Assembly: GCA_943370295.1 (NCBI GenBank)
Contig: CALRQL020000004.1
Location: 186,001 to 250,000, forward strand
Direction: 5' to 3'
Length of the DNA: 64,000 nt
Source: SB11 sp943370295
GTDB taxonomy: Bacteria > Bacteroidota > Bacteroidia > UBA8524
In this document: in pieces, positions 39,193 to 46,658 of the stretch
Position numbering within the stretch: the stretch's first letter is position 1
How the letters are laid out: each line of letters opens with the position of its first letter
Notes under the pieces: generated by a model
What the model saw: the letters and a program-made list of their open reading frames with translations, nothing else
Database searches by the model: none
Told to the model about the DNA's origin: nothing
Translations under genes and position numbers: made by a program

Positions 39193-41778
39193 ATGAAAAA
39201 AACTATCAAACTATCACTAAAATGGCATTTTGTACCGCTAAAACTCGTAGGAACACTACTCTTAATCACAATTTTTTCGTCTGTTTTTGGCCAGATTAAT
39301 GACCCGCCGGGGTTTGACGCTACAAAGGAGCGGCAAGAGGGTTTAAGAAACGGAGTACATCAAGAGGAAATTGAGAGTTATGTTGAAAAAATGCGCCGTT
39401 ACTATCAGCATCAAGAGGATATCAGAAAGTTCGGAGGTACAACACGAACTACTCCAACCAGAACCTTTGAACGTAAATCAGGGGGGATTGATTGTTTTGG
39501 GGACTTTGAAAATGGAACCGTTCCCTCTTGGACAGGTTACACTGCTTCAAATACAGGTTTAAACAATTTTATAAATAATACTGTAACATTTACTACCGGA
39601 GTTGTAAGTGGCCGTCATACAATTATGACCACTGGAAATGATCCAGTTGTTAATGCCGTGAACAAAGTTCATTCAGGCAATTATTCACTTCGTTTGGGAA
39701 ATAATAGCTCTAATGCGGAGGCAGAGCGAGTGGCTAAAACAATTACTGTAACGGGTACTTGTTTGTCGTTTTGGTATGCGTTGATTTTTGAAGATCCTAG
39801 TCATCCAAGCGGACAACAGCCATTTTTTATGTTAAGAATTTTAGATAATAACGGTAATGTTATACATAGCTACATTAGAGAAGCATCTACCGACCCGTTT
39901 TTTACAGCATTAGGAGGAGGGTCAACCGTTGTATATAGAGATTGGACAAAGTATGAGGTAAACTTGGGCTGTCAATACATTGGTAAGGATGTTACTATTG
40001 AGTTTACAAATGCTGATTGCTATCAAGGAGCTCATTATGGATATACATACATTGATGATGTGTGTATGGAGAATTGTTGTAATTCATGTGAAAAACTGTT
40101 TAACAACGTAGGTGTAATGCTTAATTACAATGTTATATCGTATAAGGGAAGCACCGATTCTTCATGTTGTTACAAATTTAATTGGATTTTTGATCCCGAT
40201 ATTTTCAAGTGTTCACCATTTGGAGTAAGGATATATAACGATAGCAATCCATCCGAAGTATACACTGATTATTTGGATACATTAGGTTTGGTATGGTCTT
40301 GCAGAGGGTCAGTCTTTGATGCAAGTGTACTTGATTTTTGTGTCAATAGATCAAACTTCACAAAAAGCAAAAAATTGCGAATTGAGTTTTTAGATCACAA
40401 CGGAGATGTTATATGTGATACCCTAACTAAAATAATTGAACCTTGTCACTCATCATCATCTGGTTGTAATTGTAACAGCCTGTTTGACAATCAGAACTTT
40501 GCAAATACGTCTATCATTAAAAAAGACACTGCTGCATCCGATGAATACGATTGCTGTTTTACTATTGAGCCTTTTAGGGATAGTTCAATCATTAAATGTC
40601 CCTATTATGGAATGCGGGTGTATAAAGATACTGTTGGCGGAATAGGCTATGCATATTTAGATAGCTTTAAAACAGGAACTCCTATTGGAGGACCCGGTGC
40701 TGATATGGGGGATACAAATAAGATGAAGTTCTGTATCGGGGCATATGTGTTTTCAAACAATGGTCCTCAGAAGCTTCGGATAGAATATCTGGATTCTACA
40801 GGAAAAGTTATTTGCTCTAAAACAGAGACAGTAAACTGTGAACAATCTTGCTGTGAGAATGTAAATGTGTTTGTGCGAAAAGATACCACAGAAACTGATC
40901 CGTTTAAATGTTGTTACCGCATAGAAGTGTGGGCATTTGCGTGCAATAAAACTTTTACAGCTGAGTTGATGCGCGAAACGGATAGCGGTTGGGTAAATGC
41001 AGGCAATGATACCTTTAGCATTAGCCGTCCAATATTTTTTGATGTATGCGCTGATAATAGTGATACAGCAAGGTATATGGTATTTATCAAAGACAGCTCA
41101 GGTAAGGTACTTTGTAATAAAGAAGTAATACAAACTTGCCCCAATTGCTGTGATATTGTGGCATATACTGCTACTTACGTGCCACCACCACCACACTCAG
41201 TTATTGACCGTTGTTGTTGGGATATAAATGTGTACCCTGCTGCTTCTGAGGATTGTAATATAGGATATTGGGGCGTGTATGATAGTTTGCATAAGGTACC
41301 TTCATCCTATTCTCCAATCTTTTCACCCCCAAGTACTATTTATCAAGGCAGGCATTGTACGCCCATCATACAAGCTCCTAACCCTGCACCCGGTACATCA
41401 ATTACTATAAAATACTGTATTAAACGGTATTTGGCAGTGTATGATGTTACGGGCAAATTGCTTTGTATTAAGCCGTTTGAATTGTGTTGCTATCGCACCT
41501 ATACCAACTATAACGGAAACCCCCAAGGACCCATGAGTATTGGAGTAGTGCCCAATCCGTTTAATGAGGCCTTTACGATGAGTATGGATTTGCCGCAGCC
41601 GATGCCGGTAGCAGTGAATGTTGTTAACTCATCAGGAACTGTTGTGTTTGAGCGCAACTATGGACAGCAACCAGCGGGTGAGTTTACTACTGAAATTAAT
41701 TTGGCAGGCCTACCACCCGGCAATTATACATTGTCTGTAAACAACGGACAAGCTACCGCCCAAATAGTGAAACAATAA
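39193..41778 (+). CDS. Large cysteine-rich secreted protein with T9SS sorting domain
   Basis: 861 residues. A hydrophobic leader (about 17-34) ends near VFGQ. A beta-rich adhesin-like domain follows (CFGDFENGTVPSWTGYTA, then YTYIDDVCMENCC, like MAM/CBM-type lectin folds). From about 295 to 770 there are four to five diverged repeats, each beginning with a double cysteine (CCYKF, CCFTI, CCYRI, CCWDI) and ending with a strand such as LRIEFLDHNGDVIC. The last 80 residues are a type A T9SS sorting domain (GVVPNPFNEAFTMSMD, then LAGLPPGNYTLSV). Surface adhesin is the likeliest role, inferred from architecture. The repeats form no named family that I recognise. Confidence 0.83.
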   Translation: MKKTIKLSLKWHFVPLKLVGTLLLITIFSSVFGQINDPPGFDATKERQEGLRNGVHQEEIESYVEKMRRYYQHQEDIRKFGGTTRTTPTRTFERKSGGIDCFGDFENGTVPSWTGYTASNTGLNNFINNTVTFTTGVVSGRHTIMTTGNDPVVNAVNKVHSGNYSLRLGNNSSNAEAERVAKTITVTGTCLSFWYALIFEDPSHPSGQQPFFMLRILDNNGNVIHSYIREASTDPFFTALGGGSTVVYRDWTKYEVNLGCQYIGKDVTIEFTNADCYQGAHYGYTYIDDVCMENCCNSCEKLFNNVGVMLNYNVISYKGSTDSSCCYKFNWIFDPDIFKCSPFGVRIYNDSNPSEVYTDYLDTLGLVWSCRGSVFDASVLDFCVNRSNFTKSKKLRIEFLDHNGDVICDTLTKIIEPCHSSSSGCNCNSLFDNQNFANTSIIKKDTAASDEYDCCFTIEPFRDSSIIKCPYYGMRVYKDTVGGIGYAYLDSFKTGTPIGGPGADMGDTNKMKFCIGAYVFSNNGPQKLRIEYLDSTGKVICSKTETVNCEQSCCENVNVFVRKDTTETDPFKCCYRIEVWAFACNKTFTAELMRETDSGWVNAGNDTFSISRPIFFDVCADNSDTARYMVFIKDSSGKVLCNKEVIQTCPNCCDIVAYTATYVPPPPHSVIDRCCWDINVYPAASEDCNIGYWGVYDSLHKVPSSYSPIFSPPSTIYQGRHCTPIIQAPNPAPGTSITIKYCIKRYLAVYDVTGKLLCIKPFELCCYRTYTNYNGNPQGPMSIGVVPNPFNEAFTMSMDLPQPMPVAVNVVNSSGTVVFERNYGQQPAGEFTTEINLAGLPPGNYTLSVNNGQATAQIVKQ

Positions 41779-41812
41779 TGGCTTAATTACATAACTACCT
41801 ACCTCTATCTGT

Positions 41813-41843
41813 CCCCTGCCAAAACCGGCAGGGGATTTTTTTT
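41813..41843 (+). terminator. Terminator after the cysteine-rich protein gene
   Basis: CCCCTGCC (41813-41820), loop AAAACC, GGCAGGGG (41827-41834), then ATTTTTTTT. Confidence 0.9.
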
Positions 41844-41981
41844 GCCAAAATAATATTGAGCTTAGTAGTAAGCCTTTGCATGTTGGTAGAACAATTGGGC
41901 AAAGCCGTATAATACAAGGGGTTTGTAGGTTTTTTACAGGCAGCGTAGGGATAAGCTGCAAGGGTCTTTCATGAAAAAGCC

Positions 41982-42464
41982 ATGAAAAAGAACCAATTAA
42001 AAACCATGTTTATTTTACTGCTGATACAGCTGTTTGTTGTATCCGCTTGCAGTAAAAAAGAAGAAAGTCCTGAGCCAACGGTTAAAAATACTCCCGGGCA
42101 AGGCAATAACGGAAACAATAACGGAGGTAATAACCCACCTCCGGTAGCAGATACAACCAAAATGTTTACCGATATGGGTTGGTTTATTAAAAAGCTATCC
42201 AAAGATGGGGTAGAACAAACCGGTCACTTCTTACTTGGGGCATCGTACAAATTTAATTTACCCAATACCTACTTCTTTTCAATACCCGGTTTCCCTTCTG
42301 CCGACGGTACGTGGGCGTTTGAACCTACAACTAAGAAAAGTATCAAGATAACTAACCAAAGCGGAACCAGTACATGGAAAGTACTTTCTATCTCAACAAC
42401 TAAAATGGTGGTTGAAGAAAATCAAGGCAGTAGCGGGGTATGGATAACAGAGTTTTCTCACTAA
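41982..42464 (+). CDS. Hypothetical lipoprotein, paralogue 1
   Basis: 160 residues with a lipobox (VVSAC, Cys23) and a low-complexity Asn/Gly/Pro linker, followed by a roughly 100-residue beta-barrel-like domain. The next gene repeats the pattern D-G-x-E-Q-x-G-H-F-L-x-G-x2-Y-x-F and the GTW-x-FE strand, so the two are tandem paralogues. The fold resembles lipocalin-like or META-type lipoproteins, without a firm family match. Outer-membrane anchoring is likely. It lies 34 nt before its copy and about 140 nt after the terminator at 41813. Confidence 0.72.
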   Translation: MKKNQLKTMFILLLIQLFVVSACSKKEESPEPTVKNTPGQGNNGNNNGGNNPPPVADTTKMFTDMGWFIKKLSKDGVEQTGHFLLGASYKFNLPNTYFFSIPGFPSADGTWAFEPTTKKSIKITNQSGTSTWKVLSISTTKMVVEENQGSSGVWITEFSH

Positions 42465-42498
42465 ACACAAAACAATATACTTAAAGCAATTAAACACC

Positions 42499-42930
42499 AT
42501 GAAAAAAAACGTATCAAAATCATTAACAATTTTAGTAATGCTACTGTTAGCGTTTGCATCTTGCAAAAAAGACGAAGAAACCAAAGCACCTACCAACACT
42601 ACTCCTACAGTGAATAACAAGCCTGCATTGACAGCGGATAAGTGGATTACCCAAAAAGTATTTATTGACGGGGCTGAACAACCTGGCCATTTTTTAGTAG
42701 GTTCTATCTACCAGTTTTGGGACGACGATAAATACTCTTTTCTTATCCCTAATATGGGTAATGCCGGCGGTACTTGGAAGTTTGAAAACGCACAGCAAAC
42801 GATTCTTAAACTAAATGCCCCTCAAGGTCCGGGACAAACATGGAACATTAAAACACTAAATGCAACCGCATTAGTTGTTGAAATGAATTCTGACGGCAAA
42901 CTGTGGAAGTACGAGTTTTCTCACCCGTAA
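42499..42930 (+). CDS. Hypothetical lipoprotein, paralogue 2
   Basis: 143 residues with a lipobox (AFASC, Cys22), a short Thr/Pro/Asn linker and the same C-terminal domain as the upstream gene (VFIDGAEQPGHFLVGSIYQF, then AGGTWKFENAQQTILKLNAP). Tandem duplication in one operon, with a shared terminator at 42962. Function unknown; a binding lipoprotein is plausible from the lipocalin-like pattern, not shown. Confidence 0.72.
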   Translation: MKKNVSKSLTILVMLLLAFASCKKDEETKAPTNTTPTVNNKPALTADKWITQKVFIDGAEQPGHFLVGSIYQFWDDDKYSFLIPNMGNAGGTWKFENAQQTILKLNAPQGPGQTWNIKTLNATALVVEMNSDGKLWKYEFSHP

Positions 42931-42961
42931 TCAATTAAAGCAGAGATAAACATAATTAGAG

Positions 42962-42996
42962 GCTGTGGGCAGTATTGTCCGCAGCTTTTTTATTTT
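42962..42996. terminator. Terminator between convergent lipoprotein and CapA genes
   Basis: GCTGTGGGC (42962-42970), loop AGTATT, GTCCGCAGC (42977-42985) with wobble pairs, then TTTTTTATTTTAA. The CapA stop codon (TTA at 42990-42992) lies in the tract after the stem. Confidence 0.75.
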
Positions 42997-44180
42997 AAGT
43001 GCCACTGCTTTTTCTCACCGTCAAACACATACTCACCGACATTGGTGCTGTGTTTCTCAAACAACTCGTGGCTATCGTCTCTAAACAATTGTAGCTGTTT
43101 TAACGCTTGCTTATCCAACGTAATGCTATCGTTTTCGTATTGTGATACGGGGTAAATGGCATAGCTGTTTTTGCCGTTCACTTCCTTTTTATCTACCCAC
43201 GTTAAAAAGTAGCCGCACTCTTTTAGCGTAGTAGCTTTTTCTTTTTTCTGCAACACCAATTTAAACATAGCCCCGCCGTCTTTATAACGCTCGCGTTGGT
43301 TGCTTACAAAGTTTCCAAGCGAGTACACCACAATGCTTTCGCGTTTCAGGGTGCTATCGTATTTGCGGTGCATGGGTTGCAATACGTGTGGGTGCGAACC
43401 GATAACATAATCAGCACCGTAACGGAGGCAGATATCCGCATAGTTTTTTTGGAAAGCATTGGGCAAAGGTTGGTACTCATCGCCCCAATGGGTAACAATG
43501 ATAATCTTGTCTGGGTTCAGCTTTTTGGCAGCTTTTAAATCCTCTTTAATCACCAATGAGTCAAGCAAATTCACAATAGTAGGTTCGGGCACAGGTATTC
43601 CGTTGGTGCCATAGGTATAGTTAAGCACCGCTACTTTTATCCCGTTTTTCTCCAGCCATAAAATATTGTGTTTTTTACGGTCGGCTTCATCTTTAAATGT
43701 ACCTGTACGCGGTATGCCCAAACTGTCTAACACCTGCACGGTGCGGATAATGCCGTTTTTACCGCGGTCGCAACTGTGGTTGTTGGCAGTAACCAAATAC
43801 CGTATTCCTGCATTTTTCATAGCCGTTGCTAAAGCATCAGGAGCACTGAACTGCGGATAACCGCTATACGGTTCACCTGCCAGCGTAAGCTCAAGGTTGG
43901 CGATACTGAAATCAACCGACGATGCAATGGGTGCAATGGGGGCAAAGCAAGAAGAGTAATCGTACTCTTTGGTTGAGTAGTTATAAGCTGCCCTTATTTG
44001 CGGGCCGTGTTGCATTACATCGCCCATAAACAACAACGAAATTTCGGTGGCACTATCAGCCGCTTGTTGCTGTGGAGTTTCAATTGTTTTGCTATGGGTT
44101 TGTTTACAAGAGCAACCAATAGAAACAGTGGTGGCAATGGCTGCAACGGCAAGATATTTTACTAATAAGGGGGCTTTCAT
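42990..44180 (-). CDS. CapA-family lipoprotein (metallophosphatase-like)
   Basis: 396 residues from ATG at 44180, with a lipobox (VSIGC, Cys23). The domain shows the CapA/PGA-synthesis-protein series: LLFMGDVMQHGPQI, SIANLELTLAGEP, YLVTANNHSCDRGKNGII, VTHWGDEYQPLPN, DYVIGSHPHVLQPM, and IVVYSLGNFVSNQR. In Bacillus CapA acts in poly-gamma-glutamate capsule synthesis; Bacteroidota lipoproteins of this type are probably surface phosphohydrolases instead, and no capBC gene is present. The frame reaches 44240, but the extra 20 residues precede a good signal peptide. Divergent from the DUF350 operon. Confidence 0.87.
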   Translation of the reverse strand: MKAPLLVKYLAVAAIATTVSIGCSCKQTHSKTIETPQQQAADSATEISLLFMGDVMQHGPQIRAAYNYSTKEYDYSSCFAPIAPIASSVDFSIANLELTLAGEPYSGYPQFSAPDALATAMKNAGIRYLVTANNHSCDRGKNGIIRTVQVLDSLGIPRTGTFKDEADRKKHNILWLEKNGIKVAVLNYTYGTNGIPVPEPTIVNLLDSLVIKEDLKAAKKLNPDKIIIVTHWGDEYQPLPNAFQKNYADICLRYGADYVIGSHPHVLQPMHRKYDSTLKRESIVVYSLGNFVSNQRERYKDGGAMFKLVLQKKEKATTLKECGYFLTWVDKKEVNGKNSYAIYPVSQYENDSITLDKQALKQLQLFRDDSHELFEKHSTNVGEYVFDGEKKQWHLK

Positions 44181-44279
44181 GTAGTTACGGTAAAGGGCAA
44201 AAATAATATATAAACGGCGGTTGCAAAGCAAGTTAAACACTCTGTGTACGGCAATCTTTTCAAGTACCCCGAAAAGTAA

Positions 44280-44287
44280 TATTTTTG
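44280..44287 (+). promoter_or_regulatory. -7 element of the DUF350/DUF4178/aminopropyltransferase operon
   Basis: TATTTTTG is a perfect TAnnTTTG match, 19 nt before the first ATG at 44307. The -33 area (TCTTTTCAAG at 44255-44264) is a weak match. Confidence 0.55.
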
Positions 44288-44306
44288 ATGCAAGTAACCT
44301 TAACTA

Positions 44307-44588
44307 ATGAAAAAGCACCTCTTACTGTTTGTATTTGCGTTAACCAGTTTTTCGATGTGGGCCGATGTGGCCGAAAGACCTTTTTACGAAAAAGGAATAC
44401 CCGGAACACTTATCTATTCAGCAGTCGGAATTTTAATTGCCCTGTTGGCGTTTAAGGTAATTGACTGGATTACACCAGGTAAATTATCGAAACAAATTAC
44501 AGAAGAAAAAAACGTAGCGTTAGCAATAGTTACGGGAGCCCTTATTTTGGGCATTTGCATTATTGTAGCCGCAGCCATTTCAGGTTAA
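44307..44588 (+). CDS. DUF350 (YjfL-type) membrane protein
   Basis: 93 residues with three membrane segments: an N-terminal one (about 4-19), then IYSAVGILIALLAFKVIDWI, then VALAIVTGALILGICIIVAA. The PGTLIYSAVGILIA and LTPGKL-like ITPGKLSKQI elements are DUF350. E. coli YjfL sits in the yjfIJKLMC membrane-stress operon beside a PspA paralogue and an ATP-grasp polyamine-ligase-like enzyme. Here it opens a five-gene operon leading to an aminopropyltransferase-like enzyme. It is followed after 5 nt by the DUF4178 gene. Membrane insertion is certain; function is not. Confidence 0.82.
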   Translation: MKKHLLLFVFALTSFSMWADVAERPFYEKGIPGTLIYSAVGILIALLAFKVIDWITPGKLSKQITEEKNVALAIVTGALILGICIIVAAAISG

Positions 44589-44593
44589 TTTTT

Positions 44594-45031
44594 ATGCTGG
44601 GGATACTTATCGGCAGCGAAATCCAAATTAAAAAAGTTTCGTATAGGGTAACTGCATACGTTTTGTATTGCAGCGAGGGCGAGTATTGGTCTGAGTGGCA
44701 ATTGACCAACAGTTTGAAACAAGCGTTTTGGCTGGCACAAGATAGTAGCGGCTTAACATTGTATGAAGAAATGCCCGAAAAGCCTACGATAGATATATAC
44801 GAGGCCAAAGTGGCTAATGTAGTAAAGGTAAACGGGGCGGATGTATGGCCTATAGCCAATTATAAAGCTACTGTTGTTGAAACATGCGGGGATGCCGGAT
44901 TACGTGAAAACGATGTTGAAGAAGTAGCCGAATTAGTAAATGATAGCGGAAGATTTGCAGTGGTTGCGCACCAACACGAATTGAAATTATATAAGAGTGA
45001 ACTACTCACCAACAAAGACGTTAAAATTTGA
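44594..45031 (+). CDS. DUF4178 domain protein
   Basis: 145 residues from ATG at 44594 (the frame opens at 44555 inside the preceding gene). GSEIQIKKVSYRVTAYVLYC, EGEYWSEWQLTN and AFWLAQDSSGLTLYEE follow the DUF4178 strand pattern (G-x-Y-V, W-x-EW, WL). No membrane segment. The stop codon overlaps the TTG start of the next gene (TTGA), so translation is coupled. The DUF4178 match is a recalled pattern; an HMM search would settle it. It is thought to be a small-molecule or membrane-stress module. Confidence 0.65.
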   Translation: MLGILIGSEIQIKKVSYRVTAYVLYCSEGEYWSEWQLTNSLKQAFWLAQDSSGLTLYEEMPEKPTIDIYEAKVANVVKVNGADVWPIANYKATVVETCGDAGLRENDVEEVAELVNDSGRFAVVAHQHELKLYKSELLTNKDVKI

Positions 45032-46416
45032 GTACCACCCATAATTGCCCCGATTGTTCAGCTCCGTTTACGGTGCATAGCCAGCTTAGTCATTACTATG
45101 TGTGTACTAAGTGTAAATCGCTATTGCACAAAAACAAGGGTGGTTGGGCAAAAGATGCAACTGCAAATGGCGTTTACATCGAAAAAATTGCCAGTGCATT
45201 TTGGATAGGGGACAGCATAAACATAAAAGGGGGAGACTATACTATAATATCGCTGGCGGGGTATAAAGGGAATTACTTTGAATGGGACGAAGACGATGGA
45301 AAGTATTTGGGTGCAGATAATTACAGGTTTATTGAGGTAGGCTTGCAAGATGCTAAGGGCTTTTTTGCTACCATGATTGAAGATGTGGATGGGTTTACCA
45401 TTTCGCAGCGGGTAATACCGCCGAGGAGTTGTATACCCGAAGAAACATCAAAAGGGGATGTTGCTTTTTTTGAGCTGAAAGGCAGCGGTAAAAAACTTGA
45501 GCAAGGAAACTACAAGCCCACATCGTTTGTGGGTGAGTTTAGCTACAAACCCGATGTTGAAGAAACGACTTACTATGCGGATATCAGAACTAATGAGCCT
45601 AATAGAAAAGGCATAATATCTGTTGAGTGGCAGCTTAACAATCGTGTACCGCATTCTGTAGAGTTTTTTGAAGATACCCCCCAAGAGTTCGGAGGGTTGG
45701 GAGCAGTAATAAAGGACGAGGTAATGCTTGAGCGGGCTAAGCCCCTTGTTTGGGCAAAGAACTCGGTATTCTTATTTTTTGCACTCGCGATGGCCTTTTT
45801 AGTAATGGCTGCGATAATGAAGGTTTCAAGCGAGAATTTAATTTTTAAAGAAACGTTTTCATACGGTCTTTACGAAGGTTTTCGGAAAGATTCTGTAGTG
45901 ACTCAAGAATTTGAGCTTGGGGACGTGGGTGCAATGTATGAGTTAAAACTAACGAACGCACCCGGAACATCTGCCGACCAAACCTTAGATGTAGTAATTG
46001 ATGTGGTTGACGCCAATAACAAGATTGTGAATAGTTTTGACACCGATTTTTTTATAGAAACAGGGTATGATGACGAGGGCGCTTGGACAGAAAGTGAAAA
46101 GGAGGCGACCCTGCTGTTAAGGCTTGACCAAGGAGGAGTTTATCGTCTTTTGATAACTTGTGCAAATACCTCTATTGCCAATAACAGCATTTCGGGTAAT
46201 TTAGATGTAAAACTAAACAAAACCCATGTGCTACGTTACTACATATTTGGGTTTGGTATATGTTTGCTGCTCGGGTTTATTTGTATGCAGTTAGAGGCTT
46301 GGTACATGTACAAGTACTTTAAAAAGTCAGTAGGCTTTTTTTCAACCGAACATGCTCAGGTTTTTTGGGGCGTAGTGGGGGTTATTATTATAATTTTACT
46401 TTTCAGTTACTTATAA
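45028..46416 (+). CDS. Zinc-ribbon, DUF4178-like membrane protein, TTG start
   Basis: 462 residues. N-terminal zinc ribbon C7-x2-C10-x15-C26-x2-C29, then a DUF4178-like stretch (about 56-230: GDSINIKGGDYTIISL, YFEWDEDDGKYLGADNYRFI). A membrane helix at 245-265, a roughly 130-residue extracytoplasmic beta domain, and two more helices (402-421, 445-461) follow. No in-frame ATG precedes residue 116, so TTG at 45028, overlapping the previous stop (TTGA), is the start. The last base of its stop is the first of the next ATG (TAATG). Probably a sensor or scaffold spanning the membrane; partner enzyme encoded downstream. Confidence 0.7.
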   Translation: MSTTHNCPDCSAPFTVHSQLSHYYVCTKCKSLLHKNKGGWAKDATANGVYIEKIASAFWIGDSINIKGGDYTIISLAGYKGNYFEWDEDDGKYLGADNYRFIEVGLQDAKGFFATMIEDVDGFTISQRVIPPRSCIPEETSKGDVAFFELKGSGKKLEQGNYKPTSFVGEFSYKPDVEETTYYADIRTNEPNRKGIISVEWQLNNRVPHSVEFFEDTPQEFGGLGAVIKDEVMLERAKPLVWAKNSVFLFFALAMAFLVMAAIMKVSSENLIFKETFSYGLYEGFRKDSVVTQEFELGDVGAMYELKLTNAPGTSADQTLDVVIDVVDANNKIVNSFDTDFFIETGYDDEGAWTESEKEATLLLRLDQGGVYRLLITCANTSIANNSISGNLDVKLNKTHVLRYYIFGFGICLLLGFICMQLEAWYMYKYFKKSVGFFSTEHAQVFWGVVGVIIIILLFSYL

Positions 46417-46658
46417 TGTTAAAGTATTCAAAATACATACTTGCCTTTTTTGGTGTGGTAATATTCTCAACTGTTTTTTGGGCATCAAGCAGGGGTTGGG
46501 GCATACCAACAGTTACTAACAAAAGCGTAATACAAGAAGCTCAAAACTGTCCGCCTGAGCAACGCGATGCATGGGGTAATTGCCCTACAAGAACAACTCG
46601 GTCAAGCATACGGTCACGTTATTTTTCGGGAGACGGTAATGGAAGTGGCGGAAAATAA
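46416..46658 (+). CDS. Small secreted or anchored protein of the aminopropyltransferase operon
   Basis: 80 residues from ATG at 46416, sharing one base with the preceding stop. An N-terminal hydrophobic segment (ILAFFGVVIFSTVFWASSRG) is followed by a short domain with a cysteine pair in NCPPEQRDAWGNCP and an Arg/Ser/Gly-rich end. It overlaps the next gene by 20 nt in another frame. No family recognised. The paired cysteines could form a disulphide loop outside the membrane. Its existence rests on tight overlaps on both sides and a good membrane helix. Confidence 0.6.
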   Translation: MLKYSKYILAFFGVVIFSTVFWASSRGWGIPTVTNKSVIQEAQNCPPEQRDAWGNCPTRTTRSSIRSRYFSGDGNGSGGK

